NCBI GenBank assembly: GCA_937884755.1
Contig: CAKZYJ010000494.1
Location: forward strand, 1 to 64,000
Reading direction: 5' to 3'
Origin: an uncultured Flammeovirgaceae bacterium
Lineage (GTDB): Bacteria; Bacteroidota; Bacteroidia; Cytophagales; Cyclobacteriaceae
DNA: 64,000 nt
Made by a program: the position numbers and the translations under genes. This document shows, one piece after another, positions 1 to 9,200 of the stretch. The notes below the pieces were generated by a model, which was not told where the DNA came from, did no database searches, and worked only from the letters and a program-made list of their open reading frames with translations. Each line of letters begins with the position of its first letter. Position 1 is the stretch's first letter.

Positions 1-787
1 ACTCGGCCTGAGTACCGGGGCGGATGAAGAATTGCATCTCCATCTGCTCAAACTCTCGCATCCGGAAGATAAACTGTCGGGCGACAATCTCATTTCGAAA
101 GGCTTTACCGATCTGGGCAATTCCGAAAGGAACTTTCTGTCGGGCGGTTTTCTGCACATTTAAAAAGTTGACAAAGATTCCCTGAGCGGTTTCAGGTCGC
201 AGATAGATTTTGCTAGAATCTTCGGCTACTGAACCTACCTGAGTAGAAAACATCAAGTTGAATTGTCTCACCTCCGTCCAATTAGTAGTGCCCGATTCGG
301 GACAAGTGATGTCGTATTCTACAATTAGGTCGCGTACTCCAGCTAAGTCTTCAGCTTCCAGCAACTCGTTCATCCGCTTAATTAATAACTCTGCTTTCTC
401 AACTTCTTCCGCTTTTCTCAACTCCTCTGCCTTATCCTCAATCAGCGTATCGGCCCGGTAGCGTTTGTTAGAATCCTTGTTGTCGATCATGGGATCGTTG
501 AAGCTGTCGACGTGCCCAGAGGCTTTCCAGGTTTGGGGCTGCATAAAGATAGCGGCGTCCAGCCCGACAATGTTATCGTTCAGGCGGGTCATCGCCTGCC
601 ACCAGAATTGCTTCAAATTATTTTTAAGCTCTACGCCGTAGGGACCGTAGTCGTACACGGCTTGCAGACCATCGTAAATTTCACTGGAAGGGTACACAAA
701 ACCGTACTCTTTCGCGTGGGCGATTACTTGCTTGAGCGAACTTTCGGGCTCGTGTGGAGCTGCTTCTTTGGATTTATTCTTTGCCAT
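1..787 (-). CDS. glyS: Glycine--tRNA ligase (dimeric type), partial at window edge
   Basis: Reverse-strand reading from ATG at 787: MAKNKSKEAAPHEPESSLKQVIAHAKEYGFVYPSSEIYDGLQAVYDYGPYGVELKNNLKQFWW... continuing to ...LRPETAQGIFVNFLNVQKTARQKVPFGIAQIGKAFRNE (class II aaRS motif); open to the window start. Confidence 0.93.
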   Translation of the reverse strand, partial: MAKNKSKEAAPHEPESSLKQVIAHAKEYGFVYPSSEIYDGLQAVYDYGPYGVELKNNLKQFWWQAMTRLNDNIVGLDAAIFMQPQTWKASGHVDSFNDPMIDNKDSNKRYRADTLIEDKAEELRKAEEVEKAELLIKRMNELLEAEDLAGVRDLIVEYDITCPESGTTNWTEVRQFNLMFSTQVGSVAEDSSKIYLRPETAQGIFVNFLNVQKTARQKVPFGIAQIGKAFRNEIVARQFIFRMREFEQMEMQFFIRPGTQAE

Positions 788-887
788 AACCGCAAAGATA
801 GAAAAGCCCTCCTCGGATTTACAACGAAAGGTCTGAATTATTGACCGCTATCAGTATGTCAGAAGGGAGAAAACGAAAAGAGGTTGG

Positions 888-1484
888 CTAGTATTTTTTA
901 TCAAAATTTACTTTGGCATATACGTCAGTCAGCGATAAGGTTAGATCGAGGACAGGAACCTGTATGTTACTTTCTAACCCACTGGCTTCGGTTAGTTTCC
1001 ACACATCTTGGGCTGAGCTGCGGGAAAACACTTCGATGTGAGGTTTTTCTTGAGAAACTAGTACGTATTCACGCAGACTTTCTATGGTTCGGTAAGCTTC
1101 AAATTTATCACCACGGTCACGAGCTTCGGTACTCTCCGATAGAACCTCCACAATCGTCAAAGGGTTGGTGATAATATCTCGTCGCTCGTCCGTCACAGCA
1201 GGATTGCCTTTAATTACAACCACATCAGGATATACATAGCTGGTAAGGCTAGGGATAAAAACTCTTAGATCACTACCAAATACACTGAACTCTTCCCGCT
1301 CATCTTCCAGGATATTTCCTAACAGACGGATTAATTTGCTAACAATAAAATTATGGGGGATACTGGCTCCAGACATAGATATAACTGTTCCGTCATGATA
1401 TTCATGCTTTTCCTCGCTTCGGCGTTCCTGCTCCAGGTAGGCCTCAGTCGTGATTTTAGGTGGGGCTAGAGTTTCCATCGTCAT
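888..1484 (-). CDS. Uma2 family (DUF820) PD-(D/E)XK-type endonuclease-like protein
   Basis: 198 aa; EERRSEEKHEYHDGTVISMSGAS, YPDVVVIKG and LTIVEVLSESTEARDRGDKFEAYRTIESLREYVLVSQ are typical of Uma2/DUF820. Confidence 0.88.
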   Translation of the reverse strand: MTMETLAPPKITTEAYLEQERRSEEKHEYHDGTVISMSGASIPHNFIVSKLIRLLGNILEDEREEFSVFGSDLRVFIPSLTSYVYPDVVVIKGNPAVTDERRDIITNPLTIVEVLSESTEARDRGDKFEAYRTIESLREYVLVSQEKPHIEVFSRSSAQDVWKLTEASGLESNIQVPVLDLTLSLTDVYAKVNFDKKY

Positions 1485-1523
1485 GTCACTTTTTCTCTCA
1501 ATATAGAAACGTAAAAAAATAGT

Positions 1524-1706
1524 TTATGTCCATTCTACCTGCCTCTTATCGTAAGTCACCGACTTTTCAGGGTAAGTGGCTAATATCAATGTCATCATGT
1601 AGTCCCAACGTTGCTGGGCATTGAGTACTAGGTAGGCAAGTCCATCCTCCGTTTCTGGACCTATATTTGGATTCCAAGAGATATTTCGCTCCGATCTTTT
1701 AGCCAT
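1524..1706 (-). CDS. Hypothetical 60-aa protein
   Basis: Short ORF immediately upstream of and co-directional with the Uma2 gene; no recognised domain. Confidence 0.45.
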   Translation of the reverse strand: MAKRSERNISWNPNIGPETEDGLAYLVLNAQQRWDYMMTLILATYPEKSVTYDKRQVEWT

Positions 1707-1858
1707 TGCTTCTAGGTTTCATCCTCTATGTAGTAAATCGTACGATTCATCGCAGGTGTACTCGAGTGTTGTGGTATTTACATGTTGGTATAGTCATGTA
1801 TCACCTAGTTACTTAAACACATAAGTACCTCAATACTCAAACACTGTAATACTAAAAA

Positions 1859-2914
1859 TCATCCATACTGATCTTCATAGTACTTTTGGTAATTACCAGA
1901 AGTAACATTTTCCAGCCACTCTTCGTTGGCGAGGTACCAGTCTACTGTTTTTTCAATGCCTTCTTCAAACTGAAGGGAGGGGTTCCAGCCCAGCTCATTC
2001 ATAAGCTTATGGGCATCAATGGCGTAGCGCAGATCGTGTCCGGCGCGGTCAGTCACGAAGGTGATAAGTTTCTCAGAAGTTCCTTCGGGACGATCCAGTT
2101 TCTTATCCATCACTTGACATAGCAATCGCACAATATCAATATTTTTCCACTCGTTAAAGCCACCAATGTTATAGGTTTCCCCTACTTTCCCGTTGTGGAA
2201 AATCGTATCAATCGCTCGGGCATGGTCTTCTACGTAGAGCCAGTCGCGCACGTTCTCGCCCTTACCGTAAATCGGTAGCGGCTTGCTGTGCTTGATGTTA
2301 TTGATACAAAGTGGAATCAGCTTTTCGGGAAAATGATTAGGACCATAATTGTTGGAACAGTTGCTGATGACGACAGGTAAATCGTAAGTATTGTGGTAGG
2401 CTCGCACAAAATGATCGGAGCTAGCTTTGGAAGCTGAATAAGGCGACTTGGGGTCATAAGACGTGGTTTCTACAAAGTAACCACCATCATCCAGCGAACC
2501 GTATACTTCGTCGGTTGAGATGTGATAGAACAAGTGATTTTCCAGATCCTCTTTCCATATTTCTTTGGCAGCGTTCAGCAGATTCACCGTTCCGAATACA
2601 TTAGTGCGGATAAAGGCCATCGGATCTTTGATCGACCGATCTACGTGCGACTCCGCTGCCAAGTGTAGTACCGCATCGGGCTTAATCTCCTGAAATAACT
2701 GCTGCATAGCGGCTTCGTCGCTAATATCTCCTTTTACAAAGTGATAATTATCCTTCCCCTCAATATCTTTCAGATTTTCTAGATTACCCGCGTAGGTAAG
2801 CGCATCCAGATTGTAAATCTCGTATTCAGGATACTTTGTTACGAACAAACGCACTACGTGCGAACCGATGAACCCGGCTCCGCCAGTGATCAAAATCTTT
2901 TTAGTTGTTGCCAT
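1859..2914 (-). CDS. rfbB: dTDP-glucose 4,6-dehydratase
   Basis: GGAGFIGSHVVRLF Rossmann motif, HLAAESHVDRSI, STDEVYGSL, YSASKASSDHFVRAY, NCSNNYGPNHFPEKLIPL. Confidence 0.96.
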   Translation of the reverse strand: MATTKKILITGGAGFIGSHVVRLFVTKYPEYEIYNLDALTYAGNLENLKDIEGKDNYHFVKGDISDEAAMQQLFQEIKPDAVLHLAAESHVDRSIKDPMAFIRTNVFGTVNLLNAAKEIWKEDLENHLFYHISTDEVYGSLDDGGYFVETTSYDPKSPYSASKASSDHFVRAYHNTYDLPVVISNCSNNYGPNHFPEKLIPLCINNIKHSKPLPIYGKGENVRDWLYVEDHARAIDTIFHNGKVGETYNIGGFNEWKNIDIVRLLCQVMDKKLDRPEGTSEKLITFVTDRAGHDLRYAIDAHKLMNELGWNPSLQFEEGIEKTVDWYLANEEWLENVTSGNYQKYYEDQYG

Positions 2915-3095
2915 AAACCCTATGTTTTTAACGAAATTCTATTCAGTAACTTTTCGCGATTCAGTGCAATAATCGGTATGTTTGACGATATATACTAAAG
3001 AGGTTTTACAGAAAATGCAGTGGCTCGTGTAAGATTAAACCCGTAATCTAATAAACTCTCTTTTAGTTACGTATCGTTACGATACTGTACCTACT

Positions 3096-3710
3096 ATGGT
3101 TAGCATGAAATACATTTGCCTAAGTATGATTGTCCTTCTGGAAGTAGCAGTGGCCTGCACCTCCGATTATGTTCCTAAACCTAAAGGATACAACCGGATT
3201 GATTTACCCGAGCATCGCTACGTCAGCTTGCCCGATACTTTGCCCTATAATTTTGAGTACTCATCCCACGCAACTCCTTATCCCGATACTTCGGTAAACG
3301 CCGAACCTTACTGGCTTAACGTCTACTATCCTGAGTATGATGCCAATATTCAGCTTACTTACAAACCGGTGAACCAGAGCGAGGCTATGCTGGAAACGCT
3401 GCTGGAAGATTCCTACCAGCTGACTGCCAATCATCAGATCCGGGCAGCTTCTATTGACGAAAATGTACTAGGAACGCCTAGCGGAAAGAAAGCGCTAATT
3501 GCTGAGCTAACTGGCGAAGTCCCCAGCCAGTTTCAATTTTACATTACCGACTCTACCAATCACTTTTTGCGGGGAGCGCTCTACTTTAAAACCGCCACCC
3601 AAAACGATTCGCTAGCCCCGATCATCGAATTTATTAAAATTGATATGATTCATCTGCTGAATACGTTGGAGTGGGAAGGTGAAGCTACTACCGCCATTGA
3701 TCTTCGCTAA
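3096..3710 (+). CDS. gldD: Gliding motility lipoprotein GldD
   Basis: Lipoprotein signal (VAVACTSDY), [41 protein letters not shown], typical of GldD. Start may be the internal Met at 3105. Confidence 0.85.
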   Translation: MVSMKYICLSMIVLLEVAVACTSDYVPKPKGYNRIDLPEHRYVSLPDTLPYNFEYSSHATPYPDTSVNAEPYWLNVYYPEYDANIQLTYKPVNQSEAMLETLLEDSYQLTANHQIRAASIDENVLGTPSGKKALIAELTGEVPSQFQFYITDSTNHFLRGALYFKTATQNDSLAPIIEFIKIDMIHLLNTLEWEGEATTAIDLR

Positions 3711-3715
3711 CCATT

Positions 3716-5812
3716 ATGAGTCGGTTCTTCGATACCAAAATTGATTATCTAAAGGGTGTGGGTGAACGCACCGGAAACCTACTGCGCGAGGAACTGAGCA
3801 TTCATACCTTCGGTGATCTGATTCAGCACTATCCGTTCCGGCACGAAGACCGTTCGCAGTTTCATAAGATAGAAGACATTCGCGAGGACATGCCCTACGT
3901 ACAGGTGATTGGGCACATTCGTAAAGCCGAGATTATCGGAGCCGGACCGAAGAAGCGGTTGGTAGCCGTATTTGTGGATGATACCGGCGAGTTGGAACTG
4001 GTCTGGTTCAAAGGAATTCAGTGGCTATCGGGCAAACTTAAACCCCAGATTGATTACGTGGCTTTCGGTAAACCTAGCCGTTTTGGCCAGAAATTCAATA
4101 TGGCTCACCCCGAGATGGAATTGCTGGCTAGCATCGACCGCGAAAACGGGCAACTCTTTCCAGTGTACCATACTACCGAAAAACTCAAACGGGGCCGGAT
4201 TGATAGTCGTACTATCGCTCGCCTGCAAAAGCGCCTACTGGAAAAAGCCTACGAGCACATTCCCGAAACGCTGCCCGCCTCGCTTATTGAACGTTATCGG
4301 CTGATGCCCAAGCGGGATGCTCTCCGAAATATTCACTTCCCCGAATCCATCAACTGCCTGGAGAAAGCTACTTTCCGGCTGAAGTTTGAAGAACTGTTCT
4401 ACGTACAGCTTCGGCTCCTCACACTCAAGCTTGCCCGGATTGATAAGTATCCTGGTCAGGTATTCGGCGATACTAAACTGGTACACGAGTTTTACGAAAG
4501 CCACCTACCCTTCGAGTTAACCAACGCCCAAAAACGCGTAATCAAAGAGATTTACGCCGACTTGCATTCCGGCAAGCAAATGAATCGCCTGTTGCAGGGC
4601 GACGTGGGTAGCGGGAAAACTATTGTGGCGTTTATCTGTATGCTCATCGCTATCAGTAGTGGTACCCAGGTAGCCCTGATGGCTCCTACCGAAATTTTAG
4701 CCGAACAGCACTACCGCAATCTTACCCCCTTTGCCAATGCAATAGGGTTAGAGATTGCGTTGCTGACCGGATCTACCGGAAAACGAGGCCGCCGAATCAT
4801 CGATGAGATGCTACAAATGGGTACCTTACCGATTCTGGTTGGAACCCACGCCCTGCTGGAAGACCGGGTTCAGTTCAAAAACCTAGGCTTATCCGTAGTA
4901 GACGAACAGCACCGCTTCGGGGTAGCCCAACGGGCGAAACTCTGGCACAAAAATGCCGGAAGTGAGTATCCGCACGTACTGGTGATGACTGCCACTCCCA
5001 TCCCCCGCACGCTGGCCATGACGCTCTACGGCGATCTGGATGTTTCGGTGATTGACGAGTTACCTAAAGGGCGCAAGCCCATCAAAACGTTGCACCGCTT
5101 TGAAAATAAACGGCTACATGTGTTCGGGTTTCTGAAGGAGCAAATTCAGGCCGGACGCCAGGTATACATTGTTTATCCACTGATTGAAGAATCGGAGAAA
5201 TTAGATCTAAAACATCTGGAAGATGGCTACGAGTCTATTCGTCGCGCCTTTCCCGATGTACCCGTAAGTTGCGTACACGGACGTATGAGTGGCTCCGATA
5301 AGGACTACGAGATGCATCTGTTTGCTCAGGGCAAAACTAAAATTATGGTGGCTACCACAGTGATTGAAGTCGGCGTGGACGTACCTAATGCTACGGTGAT
5401 GGTAGTAGAAAATGCCGATCGCTTCGGTTTAGCCCAACTACACCAGTTGCGGGGCCGGGTAGGTCGCGGAGGAGAACAGTCCTACTGCATTCTGATGACC
5501 GACTATAAACTCAGCAAAGACAGTAAAGTACGGTTAGAAACGCTGGTACGCACGACTAATGGTTTTGAGATTGCCGAAACTGATTTGAAGCTACGGGGGC
5601 CAGGTAACATTGAAGGAACTCAACAGAGCGGCGTATTGGATTTACTGGTGGCCGACTTGAGCAAAGACGGTAAAATTTTGCAGGAGGCCCGCCTTTCGGC
5701 CGCTGAAATTCTACAAGATGATCCTGATTTGGTTTCCCTGGAACATGCGCCTATCCGTCAACATATTGATAAAGTGCAGAAAAACACGTTCAACTGGAGC
5801 AGAATTAGCTGA
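3716..5812 (+). CDS. recG: ATP-dependent DNA helicase RecG
   Basis: 698 aa; LLQGDVGSGKTIVAF, MAPTEILAEQHY, VVDEQHRFGVAQRAKL, MTATPIPRTLAMTLYGDLDVSVIDELPKGRKPI, QLRGRVGRG. Confidence 0.97.
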   Translation: MSRFFDTKIDYLKGVGERTGNLLREELSIHTFGDLIQHYPFRHEDRSQFHKIEDIREDMPYVQVIGHIRKAEIIGAGPKKRLVAVFVDDTGELELVWFKGIQWLSGKLKPQIDYVAFGKPSRFGQKFNMAHPEMELLASIDRENGQLFPVYHTTEKLKRGRIDSRTIARLQKRLLEKAYEHIPETLPASLIERYRLMPKRDALRNIHFPESINCLEKATFRLKFEELFYVQLRLLTLKLARIDKYPGQVFGDTKLVHEFYESHLPFELTNAQKRVIKEIYADLHSGKQMNRLLQGDVGSGKTIVAFICMLIAISSGTQVALMAPTEILAEQHYRNLTPFANAIGLEIALLTGSTGKRGRRIIDEMLQMGTLPILVGTHALLEDRVQFKNLGLSVVDEQHRFGVAQRAKLWHKNAGSEYPHVLVMTATPIPRTLAMTLYGDLDVSVIDELPKGRKPIKTLHRFENKRLHVFGFLKEQIQAGRQVYIVYPLIEESEKLDLKHLEDGYESIRRAFPDVPVSCVHGRMSGSDKDYEMHLFAQGKTKIMVATTVIEVGVDVPNATVMVVENADRFGLAQLHQLRGRVGRGGEQSYCILMTDYKLSKDSKVRLETLVRTTNGFEIAETDLKLRGPGNIEGTQQSGVLDLLVADLSKDGKILQEARLSAAEILQDDPDLVSLEHAPIRQHIDKVQKNTFNWSRIS

Positions 5813-6212
5813 TTATATAATTATTCTAAATTTTCTTATGGTTTTTTGATAAAAACAAGCCAAAGCTCATTATTAACAAAATGATAATACGTGATGTAAG
5901 ATTTACGCTCATCTTATAAGATTATCAACAAAAAGAACTAACCATCCGCAGATCATCAACTAAGCCCATACCCTCACTTCTGTTTCCCTATCAGGTTTCC
6001 CAAGCTTATTACAGACATCAGTTTAAGATGTACTAAAAATTAAGTATATTGCTTATTCGCAGAATAAAATTCTGGAAAATTTTGCTGTCACATAGATTGT
6101 GTTGTGACTTGGCTATGTCCCGAAAAAATAAACTAAGCCAATAAAATAGATTGGCAATAAGCAAATTATAGAAATTTTATTCTGATTTCCAATAAAAAAG
6201 CCCACTATCTAT

Positions 6213-9200
6213 TTGTTGAAAGAAAATATTAAAAATTTACATATGAGAAGCTCCCCTCCATCTCTGTACGACTCTACCTTTGAGCACGATGCCTGCGGAA
6301 TCGGATTTGTCGCTCATTTGCAGGGTAAGAAATCGCACAGTATAGTTGACGATGCTATCATCATGCTTCAGAATATGGAGCATCGGGGCGCCTGTGGTTG
6401 TGAGCCGGATACGGGCGACGGAGCAGGTATTTTAGTACAGAAGCCTCATCGCTTCTTTCAGGAAAAAGCTGAATTCGATATTCCGAATTTTGATCAGTAT
6501 GGAGTAGCGATGATTTTCTTTCCGGCCAATGGCGCTCAGCGCGAGGAGTGTCGCAAGCATTTCGACCGAATTATCGATGAATTAGGATTGGAGCTGATCG
6601 GCTACCGTTCGGTACCTACCAATAATCAGAGTCTGGGTCGTTCGGCTAAATTAGTGGAACACCGTATTGAGCAAGCTTTTATCCGCTGGAAAGAAGTTCC
6701 TTCGGCTGATCCGATGGCTTTGGAAAGAAGGCTATACGTACTCAAGAATTACGCTTCGCACACTATCCACCGGAAAGTAGCCGATACGGAAGACACCTTC
6801 TACATTGCCTCCTGCTCTTACAAAACCATCGTGTATAAAGGGCAGCTTACCACTTTCCAGTTGCGTCCCTACTACCTGGATTTACAACACCCTTCCTTCG
6901 ACACGGCCCTGGCTCTGGTGCATTCCCGCTTCTCTACCAATACGTTTCCGAAGTGGAAACTGGCTCAGCCCTTTCGGTTTATCGCCCATAATGGTGAGAT
7001 CAACACTATCCGGGGAAATGTAAACTGGATGCGGTCTAAGGAAGCTCTGCTGAAATCTACCTTGTTTACTGATGAAGAGTTAGAAAAACTGATGCCCATT
7101 TGTAATTCGGCTTTCTCTGACTCAGCTAACCTGGATTTGGCGGTACAACTGCTACACATGGGCGGACGCTCGCTGCCCCACGTGATGATGATGCTGATAC
7201 CGGAAGCCTGGCAAGATAACGACCTGATGGGCGATCCGAAGAAAGCTTTCTACGAGTACTATGCTTCCATGATGGAACCCTGGGATGGCCCGGCTTCTAT
7301 TTGCTTTACCGATGGTGAATTGGTAGGGGCCACGCTCGACCGTAACGGACTACGCCCATCCCGCTACCTGCTCACCGAAGATGATAAACTAATTATGTCT
7401 TCGGAAGCCGGAGCTTTACCAGTTGATGAGTCCAAAGTAACCTTGAAGGGACGGCTGAAGCCCGGCCGAATGTTTGTAGCCGACTTATCCGAAGGCCGTA
7501 TTATCAGTGACCAGGAAATTAAAGAAAGAATCTGCTCGGAGAAGCCCTACCGTGACTGGCTGAATGAGCATCAGTACTTCTTAGATGAGTTGCCGGAACC
7601 ACTCCATGTAAACGGACAGGATACGCATTCTTCCGACCAACTTCCTTTGCTAACCCGGCAACTAGCGATGGGGTTCACTACTGAAGATTTGAAGGTGATT
7701 TTGGCTCCCATGGTAGATAAATCAAAAGAACCAATCGGTTCTATGGGAGCGGATACTCCGTTGGCCGCCCTTTCCAGTCAAAGCCAGCATATTGCTAACT
7801 ACTTCAAGCAGCTTTTTGCCCAGGTCAGTAACCCGCCTATTGATCCCATTCGAGAAAAACTGGTGATGTCGCTGTTCACTAGCCTGGGAAGCACCAAGAA
7901 CATCCTGAACGAAACACCCGAGCACTGCCAGCAAATTAAACTGAAGCAGCCGGTTCTCACTAACGAACAGCTTAAACGCATTAAGTATCTACAGCATCCG
8001 GCGTTCACTGTACAGGTACTAAAGGCGGTATTCCCAGCTACTGGCGAAACCGGAGCATTAGAGCAGGCGATGGAAAAGCTGTCCACCGAAGCCGAACAAG
8101 CAGTATGTAACGGAGCAAATATTTTAGTCATTTCTGACCGAGCATTCAACGAAGATCAGGCACCTATTCCTTCTCTGATGGCAACTGGAGCTGTACATCA
8201 CCACCTCATTCGTAGTGGGTTGCGGGCCAAGACCAGTCTGGTAGTAGAAGCGGGTGATGTACGTGAAACGCATCATTTAGCTACGCTAATCGGCTACGGT
8301 GCCCACGCTATCAACCCCTACCTGGCATTTGCCAGCATCGCCGACTTGCAGCAACGCGGCCTGATCCATAACGACAAACCGCTCGAGAAACTGAACAAAC
8401 GTTTTATTAAAGCGGTAAATGCTGGATTGCTAAAGATTTTCTCTAAAATGGGAATCTCTACTATCCAGTCGTACCACGGAGCGCAAAGCTTTGAAGCTTT
8501 GGGTATTAGTCAGTTCGTAATAGATAAGTGCTTTGCCGGTACGGTGACCCGTATTGGTGGGGTGGAATTTGATGACCTGGCGGAAGAGGTCCTGGTGCGC
8601 CACCGCTTGGCGTTCCCTCAGGAGGCACTGGAAACCACCAGGCTGGAAGTCGGTGGTGTCTACCAATGGAAGCGCCGGGGTGAATATCATATGCTGAACC
8701 CACAAACCATTCATCTACTTCAGCAGGCTACCCGAAAAAATGATTACAAACTATATAAGCAGTACGCCGAAATCATCAATCAGCGTTCGGGACAACTGGC
8801 TACACTCCGGGGGTTAATGCAATTTAAAAAGCGAAACTCCATTCCACTGGGGGAGGTAGAATCTAAAGAAAGCATCTTCAAGCGCTTTGCGACTGGAGCG
8901 ATGTCGTTCGGTTCGCTATCGCACGAGGCTCATTCTACTTTGGCCATTGCTATGAATCGGATTGGCGGCAAAAGCAATAGCGGCGAAGGAGGAGAAGATG
9001 AAATTCGCTTTGAACGCAAGCCCAACGGCGATTGGGAGCGATCTGCCATCAAACAAGTGGCTTCGGGGCGTTTTGGGGTTACTAGTAACTACTTAACGAA
9101 TGCCAACGAGCTTCAAATTAAAATGGCGCAGGGAGCCAAGCCCGGCGAGGGTGGACAATTGCCTGGCCATAAGGTAGACGACTGGATTGGACGGGTGCGA

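Noticed and set aside
512-844. Plus-strand ORF of 110 aa in the track
   Set aside because: Antisense to the clear glyS coding sequence on the minus strand; composition-driven shadow ORF.
8430-8714. Minus-strand ORFs inside gltB (also 6965-7159, 7722-8149, 9542-9868, 10300-10578)
   Set aside because: Shadow ORFs opposite an unambiguous 1521-aa glutamate synthase; no domain or start context.
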